A stretch of 35,207 nucleotides of DNA, taken from positions 1 through 35,207 of the forward strand of contig JBMNVE010000015.1 in NCBI GenBank assembly GCA_050946655.1, written 5' to 3'. Of this stretch, positions 14,630 to 23,228 are shown piece by piece. The notes beneath the pieces are model-generated. The model had not been told where the DNA came from and made no database searches. It was given only the letters and a program-made list of their open reading frames with translations. The DNA is from JAXGRD01 sp050946655 (GTDB lineage: Bacteria; Bacillota; Clostridia; Peptostreptococcales; Anaerovoracaceae). The position numbers and the translations under genes were made by a program. Each line of letters starts with the position of its first letter. The stretch's first letter is position 1.

Positions 14630-15739
14630 TTATCTTTGCTTCGGCTTTCCAAAAATCATTCGTCCTGCTGAGGTCTGGAGCACGCTGGTCACCGTGATAT
14701 CGATGGTCTTTCCGATATGCCGTCTTCCATCCTCTACCACGATCATTGTACCGTCATCCAAGTAAGCAACAGCCTGGTTGCTTTCCTTACCTTCCTTGAC
14801 CAGAAACAGACTCATGTCTTCTCCCGGGAGTACAACAGGCTTTAAGGTGTTGGCCAATTCGTTGATGTTCAGCACCTCCACTCCTTGTATCCCGGCAACT
14901 TTATTCAGGTTGTAGTCGTTGGTCACTACTTTTCCGTTCATCATCTGGGCCAACTTCAGAAGCTTTACATCCACCTCAGGGATTTCCTCCAAGGCCTTCT
15001 CGCCCGTGGTGTTGTGGATATCGATACCGTATTCGCTTTGGATCTTGCCCAGGATCTCCAGGCCCCTTCTCCCTCGATTCCGCTTCAGTCCGTCGGAGGA
15101 ATCGGCGATATGCCGCAGTTCCACCAGAACAAACTCGGGAATGACGATGGGCCCCTCGATGAACCCGGTCTTCATGATGTCGGCGATGCGACCGTCGATG
15201 ATGACGCTGGTATCAAAGATCTTAGGTGTTGCGTCGCTCCCTTTGCTTTTGCCCTTGCCACCGGCCGGTGCCGTGCGCAGGCCTGCGTTGATGGCGGAGA
15301 GAAGATTCTTCCCCTTCCTGGTAGCCACCACCACACCTAAATAACCCATCACCAGGTAGGTGAGCACGGAGAACACCACCGGAAGATAGGGTACATTGAT
15401 CAAATTATATACATTGCTCACCAAAAAGGCGATGATCAGACCGATGATCAGTCCCGCCGTCCCCACTACAATGTCATTGGTGGGTATGTTCTGCAGGTCC
15501 GACTCGATGTTCTGGGTCACCTTCTTGCTATGTCGGTCCAATGTGGGAGTAAGTTTAAAAAAGATTAATACGAATATAAGTACAAAGGCTGCCGCGATGA
15601 AAAATTGCTGCAGCTTGGTCAGTTGGTCAATGGATGCCACATTGGTGACCGTCAATATGAACTTGGTCAATAGGAAAGCTCCGTAACCTACGATACCACC
15701 CACTAATGTAAACGCCGCTCGAAAGAGCTTTTTGAGCAT
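14630..15739 (-). CDS. PIN/TRAM domain membrane protein (YacL type)
   Basis: This is a 369-residue protein with four hydrophobic segments in the first 140 residues. A PIN nuclease-like domain follows (from about KIFDTSVIIDGRIADI, with acidic residues and a later VVTNDYNLNKVA), then a C-terminal TRAM domain predicted to bind RNA. This is the YacL family, conserved in Firmicutes and usually found next to ispD, ispF, carD or radA, as here. The PIN domain suggests RNase activity at the membrane, but the physiological substrate is not established to my knowledge. I start at the ATG at 15737-15739, 8 nt after AAGGAG, in preference to a TTG 6 nt upstream that is too close to that site. Confidence 0.9.
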   Translation of the reverse strand: MLKKLFRAAFTLVGGIVGYGAFLLTKFILTVTNVASIDQLTKLQQFFIAAAFVLIFVLIFFKLTPTLDRHSKKVTQNIESDLQNIPTNDIVVGTAGLIIGLIIAFLVSNVYNLINVPYLPVVFSVLTYLVMGYLGVVVATRKGKNLLSAINAGLRTAPAGGKGKSKGSDATPKIFDTSVIIDGRIADIMKTGFIEGPIVIPEFVLVELRHIADSSDGLKRNRGRRGLEILGKIQSEYGIDIHNTTGEKALEEIPEVDVKLLKLAQMMNGKVVTNDYNLNKVAGIQGVEVLNINELANTLKPVVLPGEDMSLFLVKEGKESNQAVAYLDDGTMIVVEDGRRHIGKTIDITVTSVLQTSAGRMIFGKPKQR

Positions 15740-15788
15740 GGGCAAATCTCCTTTCTGACTGGTTTGGTATGTAGCACAAGCCCTTGCC

Positions 15789-16274
15789 TCAGGATGCTAT
15801 GCAAACAGCATCGATGATGAGCTTTTCCGCTTCTGCCTGGTCCATGTCTCCTGCTAGGATCAATTCACTTTGCAGGATCTGTCTCGCATTGGTGAGCATT
15901 TTCTTCTCACCGGTGGAAAGATGTTTTTCTTCTTCAAGGCGCAACAGGTTCCTCACAACTTCGGCCACCTCCGTGACCTCTCCCGTCTTGAGTTTTTCCA
16001 TGTTCTCCCGATGCCTTCTGTTCCAGTTATCCGACATCTCCGTAGACGGGCCCTGAAGGATCTCTACCACATCATCCATCTGTCCCTGGGAAATGACATT
16101 CCGCACGCCGATCTCGTCGCTCTTGTCTACAGGTATCATGATCTTCATATCCCCGCAAGGCACTTTCAGGACATAATATTCCCTCATCTCACCCAGGATC
16201 TCCTTGTTTTCGATCTCCTCGATGACTCCTGCCCCGTGCATGGGATATACGATCTTATCTCCGATATTATACAT
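15789..16274 (-). CDS. carD: CarD family transcriptional regulator
   Basis: This is a 161-residue RNA-polymerase-binding regulator. The N-terminal part is a Tudor-like interaction domain (YNIGDKIVYPMHGAGVIEEIE), the same fold as the RNA-polymerase-interacting domain of Mfd. A helical C-terminal part follows (WNRRHRENMEKLKTG, then VAEVVRNLL), which in CarD/CdnL proteins contacts DNA near the -10 region and stabilises the open complex. The start is the ATG at 16272-16274 with an AAAGGAG site 6 nt upstream; an upstream in-frame start would place that site inside the gene. It is the first gene of the long operon running to the cyclophilin gene and has two tandem near-consensus promoters. Confidence 0.92.
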   Translation of the reverse strand: MYNIGDKIVYPMHGAGVIEEIENKEILGEMREYYVLKVPCGDMKIMIPVDKSDEIGVRNVISQGQMDDVVEILQGPSTEMSDNWNRRHRENMEKLKTGEVTEVAEVVRNLLRLEEEKHLSTGEKKMLTNARQILQSELILAGDMDQAEAEKLIIDAVCIAS

Positions 16275-16302
16275 TCTCGCTCCTTTCACAACATACACTA
16301 AA

Positions 16303-16332
16303 AGTATACTCTAAAAGTGGGGAGAGTGTCAA
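16303..16332 (-). promoter_or_regulatory. carD promoter, proximal
   Basis: On the minus strand TTGACA (plus 16327-16332) and TATACT (plus 16303-16308) are separated by 18 bp. It lies about 30 nt upstream of the carD ATG and is a near-consensus sigma-A promoter. Confidence 0.8.
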
Positions 16333-16348
16333 GCGAAACAAATATGTA

Positions 16349-16377
16349 AGTATATCAAAGCTTATATGTACTGTCAA
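16349..16377 (-). promoter_or_regulatory. carD promoter, distal
   Basis: On the minus strand TTGACA (plus 16372-16377) and TATACT (plus 16349-16354) are separated by 17 bp. It has the same hexamers as the proximal promoter and stands 45-46 bp upstream of it. Confidence 0.8.
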
Positions 16378-16550
16378 CACCAAACATCGGGTTTTTCTAT
16401 GTTTTTTTTGCCTTCCGAATTTTAGTAACACCAATGAGTAACAGTCTACCACAGGTACGTTGGATTGGGGAAGAAAAAGTTGCAATTTCTATGGACCGAT
16501 CCGGTGAAATTCTCCCTTACTTTCTGATGCTTTTCTCTTCAGACCACTTA

Positions 16551-16559
16551 TGGTACAAT
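16551..16559 (+). promoter_or_regulatory. Extended -10 promoter of the two-component operon
   Basis: TGGTACAAT is an extended -10 element (TG-n-TACAAT) about 47 nt upstream of the response regulator ATG. No good -35 hexamer is seen at the usual distance. The rest of 16275-16605 holds this element and the two carD promoters on the opposite strand, with no gene. Confidence 0.55.
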
Positions 16560-16605
16560 AACTACACTTGCAACTCTTTTGGCAAGGATGTGTTGGGAGG
16601 TTACC

Positions 16606-17289
16606 ATGATTCAACTACTCGTCGTAGACGACGAAGCGAAGATAAGGGAGGTCATTCGAGAATACGCTGAGTTCAATGACTTTGAAGTTACCGAAGCGGA
16701 AGACGGCATGGTCGCCGTGGGCCTTTGCAACGTGCGGGATTTCGACATCATCATCATGGATATTATGATGCCCCGTTTGGATGGGTTTTCTGCCTGTAAG
16801 GAAATCCGAAAGACAAAGGATATACCCATCATCATGCTGTCTGCAAGAAGCGAGGAGTACGATAAGCTCTTCGGCTTTGAGTTGGGGATCGACGACTACG
16901 TGATCAAGCCCTTTAGCCCCAAGGAGCTGATGGCCAGGGTCAACGCGGTTTTGGCAAGACGTGCCGCTCAGGCACCCAAGGTTCAGGATGAACCGGTTGA
17001 GACACTGGATTTTGAGGGACTGTCTATCAATATGGCCGGTCGCATCGTCACGGTGGACGGCGAAAAGATCGAACTGACCCCTAAGGAATATGAACTTCTT
17101 TTCTATTTGGTGGAAAACAAGAACATCGCACTTTCAAGGGACAAACTCCTTTCCGACATCTGGGGATACGACTTCTTCGGAGATGACCGAACCATCGACA
17201 CCCACATCAAGAACCTGCGAAACAGCCTGGGACCGTACCGGGACTTCATCGTCACCCAACGGGGAGTAGGATATAAATTTGAAACTTAA
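16606..17289 (+). CDS. OmpR/PhoB-type response regulator
   Basis: This is a 227-residue DNA-binding response regulator. The receiver domain shows the acidic pair Asp8/Asp9, the phosphate-accepting Asp52 (IIIMDIMMP), Ser79 and Lys101 (DDYVIKPF). After a short linker, the winged helix of the OmpR family ends the protein (LTPKEYELLFYLVENKN, then DRTIDTHIKNLRNSLG and GVGYKFET). I start at the ATG at 16606 because a GGGAGG site lies 5 nt upstream and residues before it do not fit the receiver fold. The partner kinase overlaps its 3' end by 11 nt. The signal and target genes are not known. PhoP-like control of the nearby ppx-ppk1 operon is possible but not shown. Confidence 0.93.
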   Translation: MIQLLVVDDEAKIREVIREYAEFNDFEVTEAEDGMVAVGLCNVRDFDIIIMDIMMPRLDGFSACKEIRKTKDIPIIMLSARSEEYDKLFGFELGIDDYVIKPFSPKELMARVNAVLARRAAQAPKVQDEPVETLDFEGLSINMAGRIVTVDGEKIELTPKEYELLFYLVENKNIALSRDKLLSDIWGYDFFGDDRTIDTHIKNLRNSLGPYRDFIVTQRGVGYKFET

Positions 17290-18754
17290 ATTTGACTTCA
17301 AAAGCATAAAGTTCAGGATCTGGATATATTTCCTGGTCTTCTCCATCGTTCTTTTGGTGTCCATATGGTTCCTTCAAATATTTTTTCTCAACAACTACTA
17401 CGAGAATATGAAGATCCAGCAGACCCAGGGAACAGCCGTCACCTTGATGGACAAGTACAACAAGGGCGATATCAAGGGCTTCATCGAGGATGCCCGTTCC
17501 ATCACTGAAGGGGACGATGTTTATGTGCGCATCGACAAGAATGAAGAAACCATATATCCGGCCAACTACGCCTTTCTCTACGACAAGGAGATCGCCGATG
17601 CCAGAGAGAATCTGGCTCAAGTAAAAAAAACGGAAGGCCTGAGAAGTTACAGCGCCACCATTACCGACCGGCAGACCATGAAGCGGACCTATATCCATGC
17701 CAGTTATCTCAACGAGAAGAATACCGATAACATCATCTATGTGGTGACGCCCCTCTACCCTGTCACTTCCACCATCACCATCCTCCAGAGCCAGCTGGTC
17801 TTGATCATCATCATCGCCCTAGCCCTTGCATTTATCCTGTCCTTTTACTTGTCCAGTCGAATATCCAGGCCAATTACCAGCATCACCAGATCAGCGAAGA
17901 AACTGGCCGACGGACAGTACGGAACCACCTTCCCCATCTACAACCAGTATTCGGAAATCACCCACTTAGGTGAGACGCTCAATAAAACTTCCTACGCACT
18001 GGAGCGATCCACCATGTTGCAGAAGGATCTCATGGCCAACGTTTCACACGATTTGCGGACTCCCCTGACTATGATCAAATCCTACGCGGAAATGATCCGG
18101 GACCTGTCGGGAGACCATCCGGAAAAGAGAACCGCCCATCTTCAGGTGATCATCGAAGAGGCGGACAGACTGAATGTTTTGGTCAGCGACATGCTGGCCC
18201 TTACCGCCATCCAGTCGGGGACCATGAAACTGGAAATGACCCGGTTCAATCTAAGAACCGCCATCGAAGCCGTCCTGCTGCCCTACGAGTTGCTCCAGGA
18301 ACAGGAGAATTTTACGGTGGTCTTCAACTGCAAGCAGGATGTCTACGTGGAAGGAGATCGGGAAAGGATCAAGCAGGTAGTTTCCAATCTGCTGACCAAT
18401 GCCGTCAAGTTCTGCGGAGAGGACCGCAAGGTGATCATCAACGTCAAACAGTGGGGCCGCAAGGTCCACTGCGAAGTCATCGATCACGGTATCGGCATCA
18501 ACCAGGAAGAACTGGGCCACATCTGGGATCGCTACTACAAGACCAGCAACAACCACGTCAGAGCCACGGAGGGCTCCGGCCTGGGTCTTTCCATCGTGAA
18601 GGAGATCCTCACCCTTCACAATGCCAAGTTCGGTGCAGAGAGCAAGCCGGGCAAGGGTACCACCATTTGGTTCGAACTGAAACTCTCTCCATCGGTGGCA
18701 AAGGATAGGAAGGTCGCCGAGCGAAGGTTCAGTCCTCGAAGCAAGCCGAGATAG
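17279..18754 (+). CDS. Membrane sensor histidine kinase
   Basis: This is a 491-residue sensor kinase pairing with the response regulator. A first transmembrane helix (about 13-36) and a second (about 171-193) flank an extracytoplasmic sensor domain of about 130 residues. A HAMP linker follows, then the HisKA dimerisation helix with His257 in NVSHDLRTPLTMIKSYAEM. The HATPase domain has the N box NLLTNAVKF, DHGIGI and GSGLGLSIVKEI. The start is a TTG at 17279-17281, overlapping the regulator gene by 11 nt behind GGGGAG-type sequence. The last 26 nt overlap the 3' end of radA on the other strand, so there is no space for a private terminator. The sensor domain has no ligand motif I can recognise. 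Confidence 0.93.
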   Translation: MKLKFDFKSIKFRIWIYFLVFSIVLLVSIWFLQIFFLNNYYENMKIQQTQGTAVTLMDKYNKGDIKGFIEDARSITEGDDVYVRIDKNEETIYPANYAFLYDKEIADARENLAQVKKTEGLRSYSATITDRQTMKRTYIHASYLNEKNTDNIIYVVTPLYPVTSTITILQSQLVLIIIIALALAFILSFYLSSRISRPITSITRSAKKLADGQYGTTFPIYNQYSEITHLGETLNKTSYALERSTMLQKDLMANVSHDLRTPLTMIKSYAEMIRDLSGDHPEKRTAHLQVIIEEADRLNVLVSDMLALTAIQSGTMKLEMTRFNLRTAIEAVLLPYELLQEQENFTVVFNCKQDVYVEGDRERIKQVVSNLLTNAVKFCGEDRKVIINVKQWGRKVHCEVIDHGIGINQEELGHIWDRYYKTSNNHVRATEGSGLGLSIVKEILTLHNAKFGAESKPGKGTTIWFELKLSPSVAKDRKVAERRFSPRSKPR

Positions 18755-20135
18755 CTTCCCTCACGTTCTTTGCACCGATCAGCTCCATGCCCTTCAGGGC
18801 CGCCTTTACCTCACCGGAAGAAGCCATTCTCTCCCTCTGACTATGGGGAAGAATGGTTTTTTGGTAGCCCATCCTGGCCGCTTCACGAATGATCTTTTCC
18901 GCATTTTGCACAATGCGCAGATCACCGGTGAGACCGATCTCACCCAGGGCCAGAACTCCTTTAGCCGGCAACTTCTCTCCATAGGAGGAGTATACCGCCA
19001 GTGCTGCGGCAAGGTCCGTGGATGTTCCCTCCGGGCGAAGGCCTCCTACTACGTTGACATAAACATCTTGATTGTAAAACGGAATGCCTACCTTCCTTTC
19101 CAGGACAGCAAGGATCATGTTCAGCCTGGACAGTTCCAAGCCGATGGCCGTTCTCCTGGGAAAGTTCAGACTGGTGGGGGCCACCAACGCCTGTATCTCC
19201 ATGAGCAGGGGCCGGGTCCCTTCATAGACGGCTGTGATCATAGAGCCTTCTGATTCCTGGTCGGTATTTTCCAGAAATCGCTTGGACAGATCTTGGATCT
19301 CCACAAGGCCCCTCTCTCCCATCTCGAAGGCTCCCACCTCGCTGGTGGTCCCGAACCTGTTCTTGAAGGCTCGCATGATCCGCAGTTCCGCATTTCTCTC
19401 CCCCACAAAGGAGAGTACGCAGTCCACCAGGTGTTCTACGATTTTCGGTCCGGCTAGATCCCCGCTCTTGGTCACGTGAGCCACGATGAAAATAGGGATA
19501 TTCTTTATCTTTCCGATGCGCATCAGTTCGTTACCGCAGGCTCTCACTTGAGACACGCTCCCCGGTGCGGAATCCAGCTCCTCTGTGTACATGGTCTGGA
19601 TGGAATCCACTATGATGAAGTCCGGCTCCAACTCTCCCGCAACTCGGCTGATATTTTCCAGATTGGTTTCCGCCAGGACAAAGAGGTTAGGGCTCAGCTG
19701 GCCGCAAATGCGGTCCGCCCGCATTTTCAGTTGCTCTTCAGATTCTTCCCCGGAAACATACAGCACCTTACCGCCGGCCTGTGCAATGTGGTGAGCCACC
19801 TGCATGATGATGGTGGATTTCCCGATTCCAGGCTCTCCTGAGATCAGGGTCAAGGATCCCTTCACCAGACCGCCCCCAAGGACGCGATTCAGCTCGGATA
19901 TCCCTGTATCCAGCCGCTCTCCTCGGCCCCCTGCGGCAACAGAAGCCAACGGCTGTGCCTTGGACGTTCTCCCCGGCTCCGCCGTGCTCCGCCTTCGCTT
20001 ATCCTCTTCTTTGCCGGACCGTACCTTCTCCTCCGTCATGGTGTTCCACGCACCGCAGATACACTGCCCCATCCATTTGGGACTTTCATAACCACAGTCC
20101 TGGCAGACAAATACGGTCTTTCCCTTCTTCGACAT
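18729..20135 (-). CDS. radA: DNA repair protein RadA
   Basis: RadA is a RecA-like ATPase that helps branch migration during recombination and repair. The 468-residue protein has its complete layout: N-terminal zinc finger (Cys11, Cys14, Cys25, Cys27), RecA-type core with Walker A GEPGIGKST, the RadA-specific KNRFG motif and a C-terminal Lon-protease-like domain. A GAGGAAAT segment before the ATG serves as ribosome binding site. It follows the methyltransferase gene by 12 nt and is probably the last gene of the nucleoside-transporter transcription unit. Its 3' end overlaps the convergent histidine kinase gene by 26 nt. Confidence 0.96.
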   Translation of the reverse strand: MSKKGKTVFVCQDCGYESPKWMGQCICGAWNTMTEEKVRSGKEEDKRRRSTAEPGRTSKAQPLASVAAGGRGERLDTGISELNRVLGGGLVKGSLTLISGEPGIGKSTIIMQVAHHIAQAGGKVLYVSGEESEEQLKMRADRICGQLSPNLFVLAETNLENISRVAGELEPDFIIVDSIQTMYTEELDSAPGSVSQVRACGNELMRIGKIKNIPIFIVAHVTKSGDLAGPKIVEHLVDCVLSFVGERNAELRIMRAFKNRFGTTSEVGAFEMGERGLVEIQDLSKRFLENTDQESEGSMITAVYEGTRPLLMEIQALVAPTSLNFPRRTAIGLELSRLNMILAVLERKVGIPFYNQDVYVNVVGGLRPEGTSTDLAAALAVYSSYGEKLPAKGVLALGEIGLTGDLRIVQNAEKIIREAARMGYQKTILPHSQRERMASSGEVKAALKGMELIGAKNVREAISACFED

Positions 20136-20147
20136 ATTTCCTCTTTT

Positions 20148-21227
20148 CTATTCCTTCTCCAGAAGGAACAAGTATTCATTCACATAGATGGATCGATTTT
20201 CCAAATTCCTGCTGCCCCTGTAGGTATTGTATTTCATCTCCCTGGGGATCACTCTTCCCGCGTCCCCCAGCATATCCAGTATTTCCTCATAGGAAATGAA
20301 GCCCTCCGAGTTGTAGGACAGGATGATGTATTTGCATTTCAGCTTGCGGATCAGATCCGATAAAACATCCTTCGCCTGATTTTTCTTGTTATAGGCCGAT
20401 CTGTTCCAGCCGGCGGGGATCCCCGACACGGGACTGATCTTCCCTTCCAACCTATTCTCTGCAATGACGTTGAGCATGAAATAGTTGGATCCGTAGGGGT
20501 GCTGGTTATAGGGGGGATCCAGGTAGACCAGATCCATGGGCGGCAGCGCCTCTGCCAATTCCGATGCATCCCGTCGGTAGATCTCCACCGGGCACTCTCT
20601 TTCCGAGAGCACCGGCTTTTGCAAGGTGATCCTTCCCTTGATCCGCTGCAAGGCATTCTCCCCGGTTCCGCCGAACTTGCCCACTCCGGTTCTTCGATCT
20701 TTGTAGAAGCCTTTGAACACTCCTCCCGTGTTGACGTGGACAGATGCCCCGTAGAGAAGGGGGGCCAAAAAATACTTCTTCATCTCCTGGGGAAGATCAT
20801 CAATACCCCTTCGATAAGTATCGATGCGCAAGGCGTTTTCCCTGGTGTAAAAAGCCCGTTCCCCCGGGAGGATCTCATCATCATCTCCGGGGGCGTAGTG
20901 AGCGGAGATCAGACCGGGCACCTTAGGGAGGTTTTCCAGTTCTATCCGGTACCGGTCGTAGGCCTCTTCGTCAAAGTCCGACCGGTTGGAGAGATAACAT
21001 GAATTGATCACCCGGCTGTAGTGTTCCAGATCGTTGACCACCAGCCAGGATGCATGGCCTTTCAGAAGCCTGGCTACAATCCCTGAGCCGGCAAACAGGT
21101 CACCGCAGAAAAATTCTTCCTTCCCCTCTTTTTCCTTGATATAGTGTAAAAGCGCCTGTATCTCACCGAGAAGAAGACGCTTGTTACCGATATATGTGAT
21201 GATCTGATCCTTTAGAAAGTCGGCCAT
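20148..21227 (-). CDS. D12-class adenine-specific DNA methyltransferase, orphan
   Basis: This 359-residue protein is an N6-adenine DNA methyltransferase. The N-terminus reads ITYIGNKRLLL, followed by the AdoMet-binding motif DLFAGSG (43-49) and the catalytic motif DPPY (237-240), an order typical of alpha/D12 enzymes such as Dam and M.DpnII. The segment between them (FKGFYKDRRTGVGKFGG, about 171-187) is in the target-recognition position. The stretch after DPPY (NQHPYGSNYF) recalls the M.FokI-like subgroup. No restriction endonuclease gene is adjacent. It lies 1 nt after an ABC permease gene and 12 nt before radA, so it is co-transcribed with both. The recognition sequence cannot be read from the protein. 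A role in gene regulation or repair is open. Confidence 0.85.
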   Translation of the reverse strand: MADFLKDQIITYIGNKRLLLGEIQALLHYIKEKEGKEEFFCGDLFAGSGIVARLLKGHASWLVVNDLEHYSRVINSCYLSNRSDFDEEAYDRYRIELENLPKVPGLISAHYAPGDDDEILPGERAFYTRENALRIDTYRRGIDDLPQEMKKYFLAPLLYGASVHVNTGGVFKGFYKDRRTGVGKFGGTGENALQRIKGRITLQKPVLSERECPVEIYRRDASELAEALPPMDLVYLDPPYNQHPYGSNYFMLNVIAENRLEGKISPVSGIPAGWNRSAYNKKNQAKDVLSDLIRKLKCKYIILSYNSEGFISYEEILDMLGDAGRVIPREMKYNTYRGSRNLENRSIYVNEYLFLLEKE

Positions 21228-21228
21228 G

Positions 21229-22155
21229 CTACCGATCTTCCCTAAAGTATGGGTTGCTCAGGTCCGCCGGCGGCAGATCTTCTTTGCGATTCTTTCTGGT
21301 AGAAATAATCACGATGATCACCGTGGCCACATAGGGGATCATGTCCACCAAGTGCTGGGAAACGTGTATTCCCACCGCCTGCAGACGGTATCCCAAGATG
21401 GACAGGGCGCCAAAGAGAAGGGCTCCCAAAAATGCCTTCCAGGGTTTCCACCCGGCAAAGATAACTAGGGCAACGGCGATCCAGCCTCTACCGGCCACCA
21501 CATTTTCCTGCCAAACGGGAATGGTCACCAAGGACATGTAGGCGCCGCCCAAACCGCACAGGCCGCCTCCCACGATCACGTTTACATAGCGATAAAGAGA
21601 AACATTGATCCCGGAAGCATCGGCTGCCGCCGCATTTTCACCCACCGCTCTGGTATTCAGTCCGATCCTGGTCTTGTTCAGGTAAAAGGCGATGGCAATG
21701 GTGCAGATGAAGGCAACATACACCAGGATATCCCGGTTAAAAAAGGCATCTCCAATCACCGGGATCTTGGACAGACCCGGAATGGGAATGCTCTCAAAGG
21801 CAAATCGAAAATCCCTGGGTAGGGACAGGCCGGAAACGCTTTTTCCCACAAAGCCGGAAAACCCCGTACCGAAGATGGTCAGGGCAAGGCCGGTGACCAC
21901 CTGATTGGTCCTGAGGGATATGGTCAAAAATCCGAAGATGGCGGCACCTGCCGCGCCGGCGATAAAACCGGCCAACACTGCCAGGATAGGGCTGCCGGTA
22001 GCAAATCCCACTTGGAAACCCATGATGGCACCCATGAGCATCATTCCTTCCACACCCAAGTTCAGGCAACCGGACTTTTCCGACAGCAATTCACCCAGTG
22101 TAGCGAAGATCAGAGGAGTGGCGGCAATGACCATTGCTGCGATAAATTGTTCCAT
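21229..22155 (-). CDS. ABC transporter permease, BMP/nucleoside type (NupQ-like)
   Basis: This is a 308-residue membrane protein with many hydrophobic segments, of the BPD_transp_2 permease family that works with BMP-type lipoproteins in nucleoside uptake. The segment LSEKSGCLNLGVEGMMLMGA near the start is characteristic of the second permease of such systems, and GLNTRAVGENAAAADASGI is the cytoplasmic loop that meets the ATPase. I start at the ATG at 22153-22155, which shares one base with the TGA of the preceding permease gene and has a GGAGG site 7 nt upstream; a GTG 3 nt earlier is a weaker choice. It forms a heterodimeric channel with the upstream permease. Confidence 0.9.
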   Translation of the reverse strand: MEQFIAAMVIAATPLIFATLGELLSEKSGCLNLGVEGMMLMGAIMGFQVGFATGSPILAVLAGFIAGAAGAAIFGFLTISLRTNQVVTGLALTIFGTGFSGFVGKSVSGLSLPRDFRFAFESIPIPGLSKIPVIGDAFFNRDILVYVAFICTIAIAFYLNKTRIGLNTRAVGENAAAADASGINVSLYRYVNVIVGGGLCGLGGAYMSLVTIPVWQENVVAGRGWIAVALVIFAGWKPWKAFLGALLFGALSILGYRLQAVGIHVSQHLVDMIPYVATVIIVIISTRKNRKEDLPPADLSNPYFREDR

Positions 22156-23228
22156 CACGCCACCTCCTTCTTTGTTTCAGTCTTCCTAAAGGATACGTTG
22201 TACCGCAGGAAGAACTCGCTTCCCAGTACAAAGAACAGGATGACCCCCTGGATCAAATCCGCCACGGAAGCGGGGACCTGCATGGCCACCTGTATGGCAT
22301 TTCCTCCTTGGAGGAGCATGGCGAAGAATACACAGACCACCGCCACGATAGGCGCGGAAAGCTTGCCCATCCACGCAGTGATAATGGCGGTAAAGCCGAT
22401 GCCTGCCGATATTCCGTAGGTAAGAGATTTGGCCACGGCGGATGCCTGAATGGCTCCCGCAAGTCCGCACAATCCACCGGAAATGACCATGGACGTAATG
22501 ATGATGGCCTTGATGTTCATGCCCGCATACCTGGCCGTCTCCAGACTTTCTCCCACGACAGCGATCTCATACCCCTTCTTGGTGTGGTTCATAAAGATAT
22601 ACACCAAGACGATAGAGAGAAGGGCAAGTATCCACCCGGCGTGGACACCGAAAACCCTGGGAAGGATCTCGTTGGGCGTAAAGCTCTCTATCTTGGGAAA
22701 GCCCTGAGAATCCTCGGCGCGCCAGGGTCCTGTCTGCAAGTAAGTCACAAACTTGATGGCGATATAGTTGAGCATCAGGGTAAAGATGGTCTCATTGGTC
22801 CCGAACTTTGCCTTGAACGCAGCCGGGATAAAAGCCCATACGCTGCCGAATAGGATGCCCGCCACCATCATCATCAGCAGGGCGAAAAAGGATGGCACCG
22901 TTTCGGGGATATTCAGGGCCACTAAGGTGGCGCCGAAGGCCCCCATCATGATCTGCCCTTCCCCGCCGATATTCCAAAACTTCATCTTGAAAGCTACCAA
23001 TATCCCCATGGAGGCGATCACCAGAGGAATGGCTTTAATGATGGTCTGCTGGATCTTGATCCCCGAGCCCACCGATCCGTCTATGATGTTCCAATACACA
23101 AGCAGCGGGTTGAACCCGATGGCCGCAATGACCAGGCCGGCAAAAATTAGGGCAAAGACGATGGCCAATGCTTGAATGAGGATCTCCCGATTTCTGGGAA
23201 GAGCCGCCTTCTTAGTTATTTTGATCAT
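22155..23228 (-). CDS. ABC transporter permease, BMP/nucleoside type (NupP-like)
   Basis: This is a 357-residue membrane protein with about eight or nine hydrophobic segments. The motif KMKFWNIGGEGQIMMGAF is typical of the first permease of BMP-type nucleoside importers, and ETARYAGMN is the coupling loop. The start is the ATG at 23226-23228, directly after an AAGGAGG site inside the 3' end of the ATPase gene; longer upstream readings are Arg-rich and implausible. The overlap with the ATPase gene is 17 nt and with the next permease 1 nt. Substrate specificity (guanosine, other nucleosides or a purine derivative) is inferred from the family and from the neighbouring xpt. Confidence 0.9.
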   Translation of the reverse strand: MIKITKKAALPRNREILIQALAIVFALIFAGLVIAAIGFNPLLVYWNIIDGSVGSGIKIQQTIIKAIPLVIASMGILVAFKMKFWNIGGEGQIMMGAFGATLVALNIPETVPSFFALLMMMVAGILFGSVWAFIPAAFKAKFGTNETIFTLMLNYIAIKFVTYLQTGPWRAEDSQGFPKIESFTPNEILPRVFGVHAGWILALLSIVLVYIFMNHTKKGYEIAVVGESLETARYAGMNIKAIIITSMVISGGLCGLAGAIQASAVAKSLTYGISAGIGFTAIITAWMGKLSAPIVAVVCVFFAMLLQGGNAIQVAMQVPASVADLIQGVILFFVLGSEFFLRYNVSFRKTETKKEVA

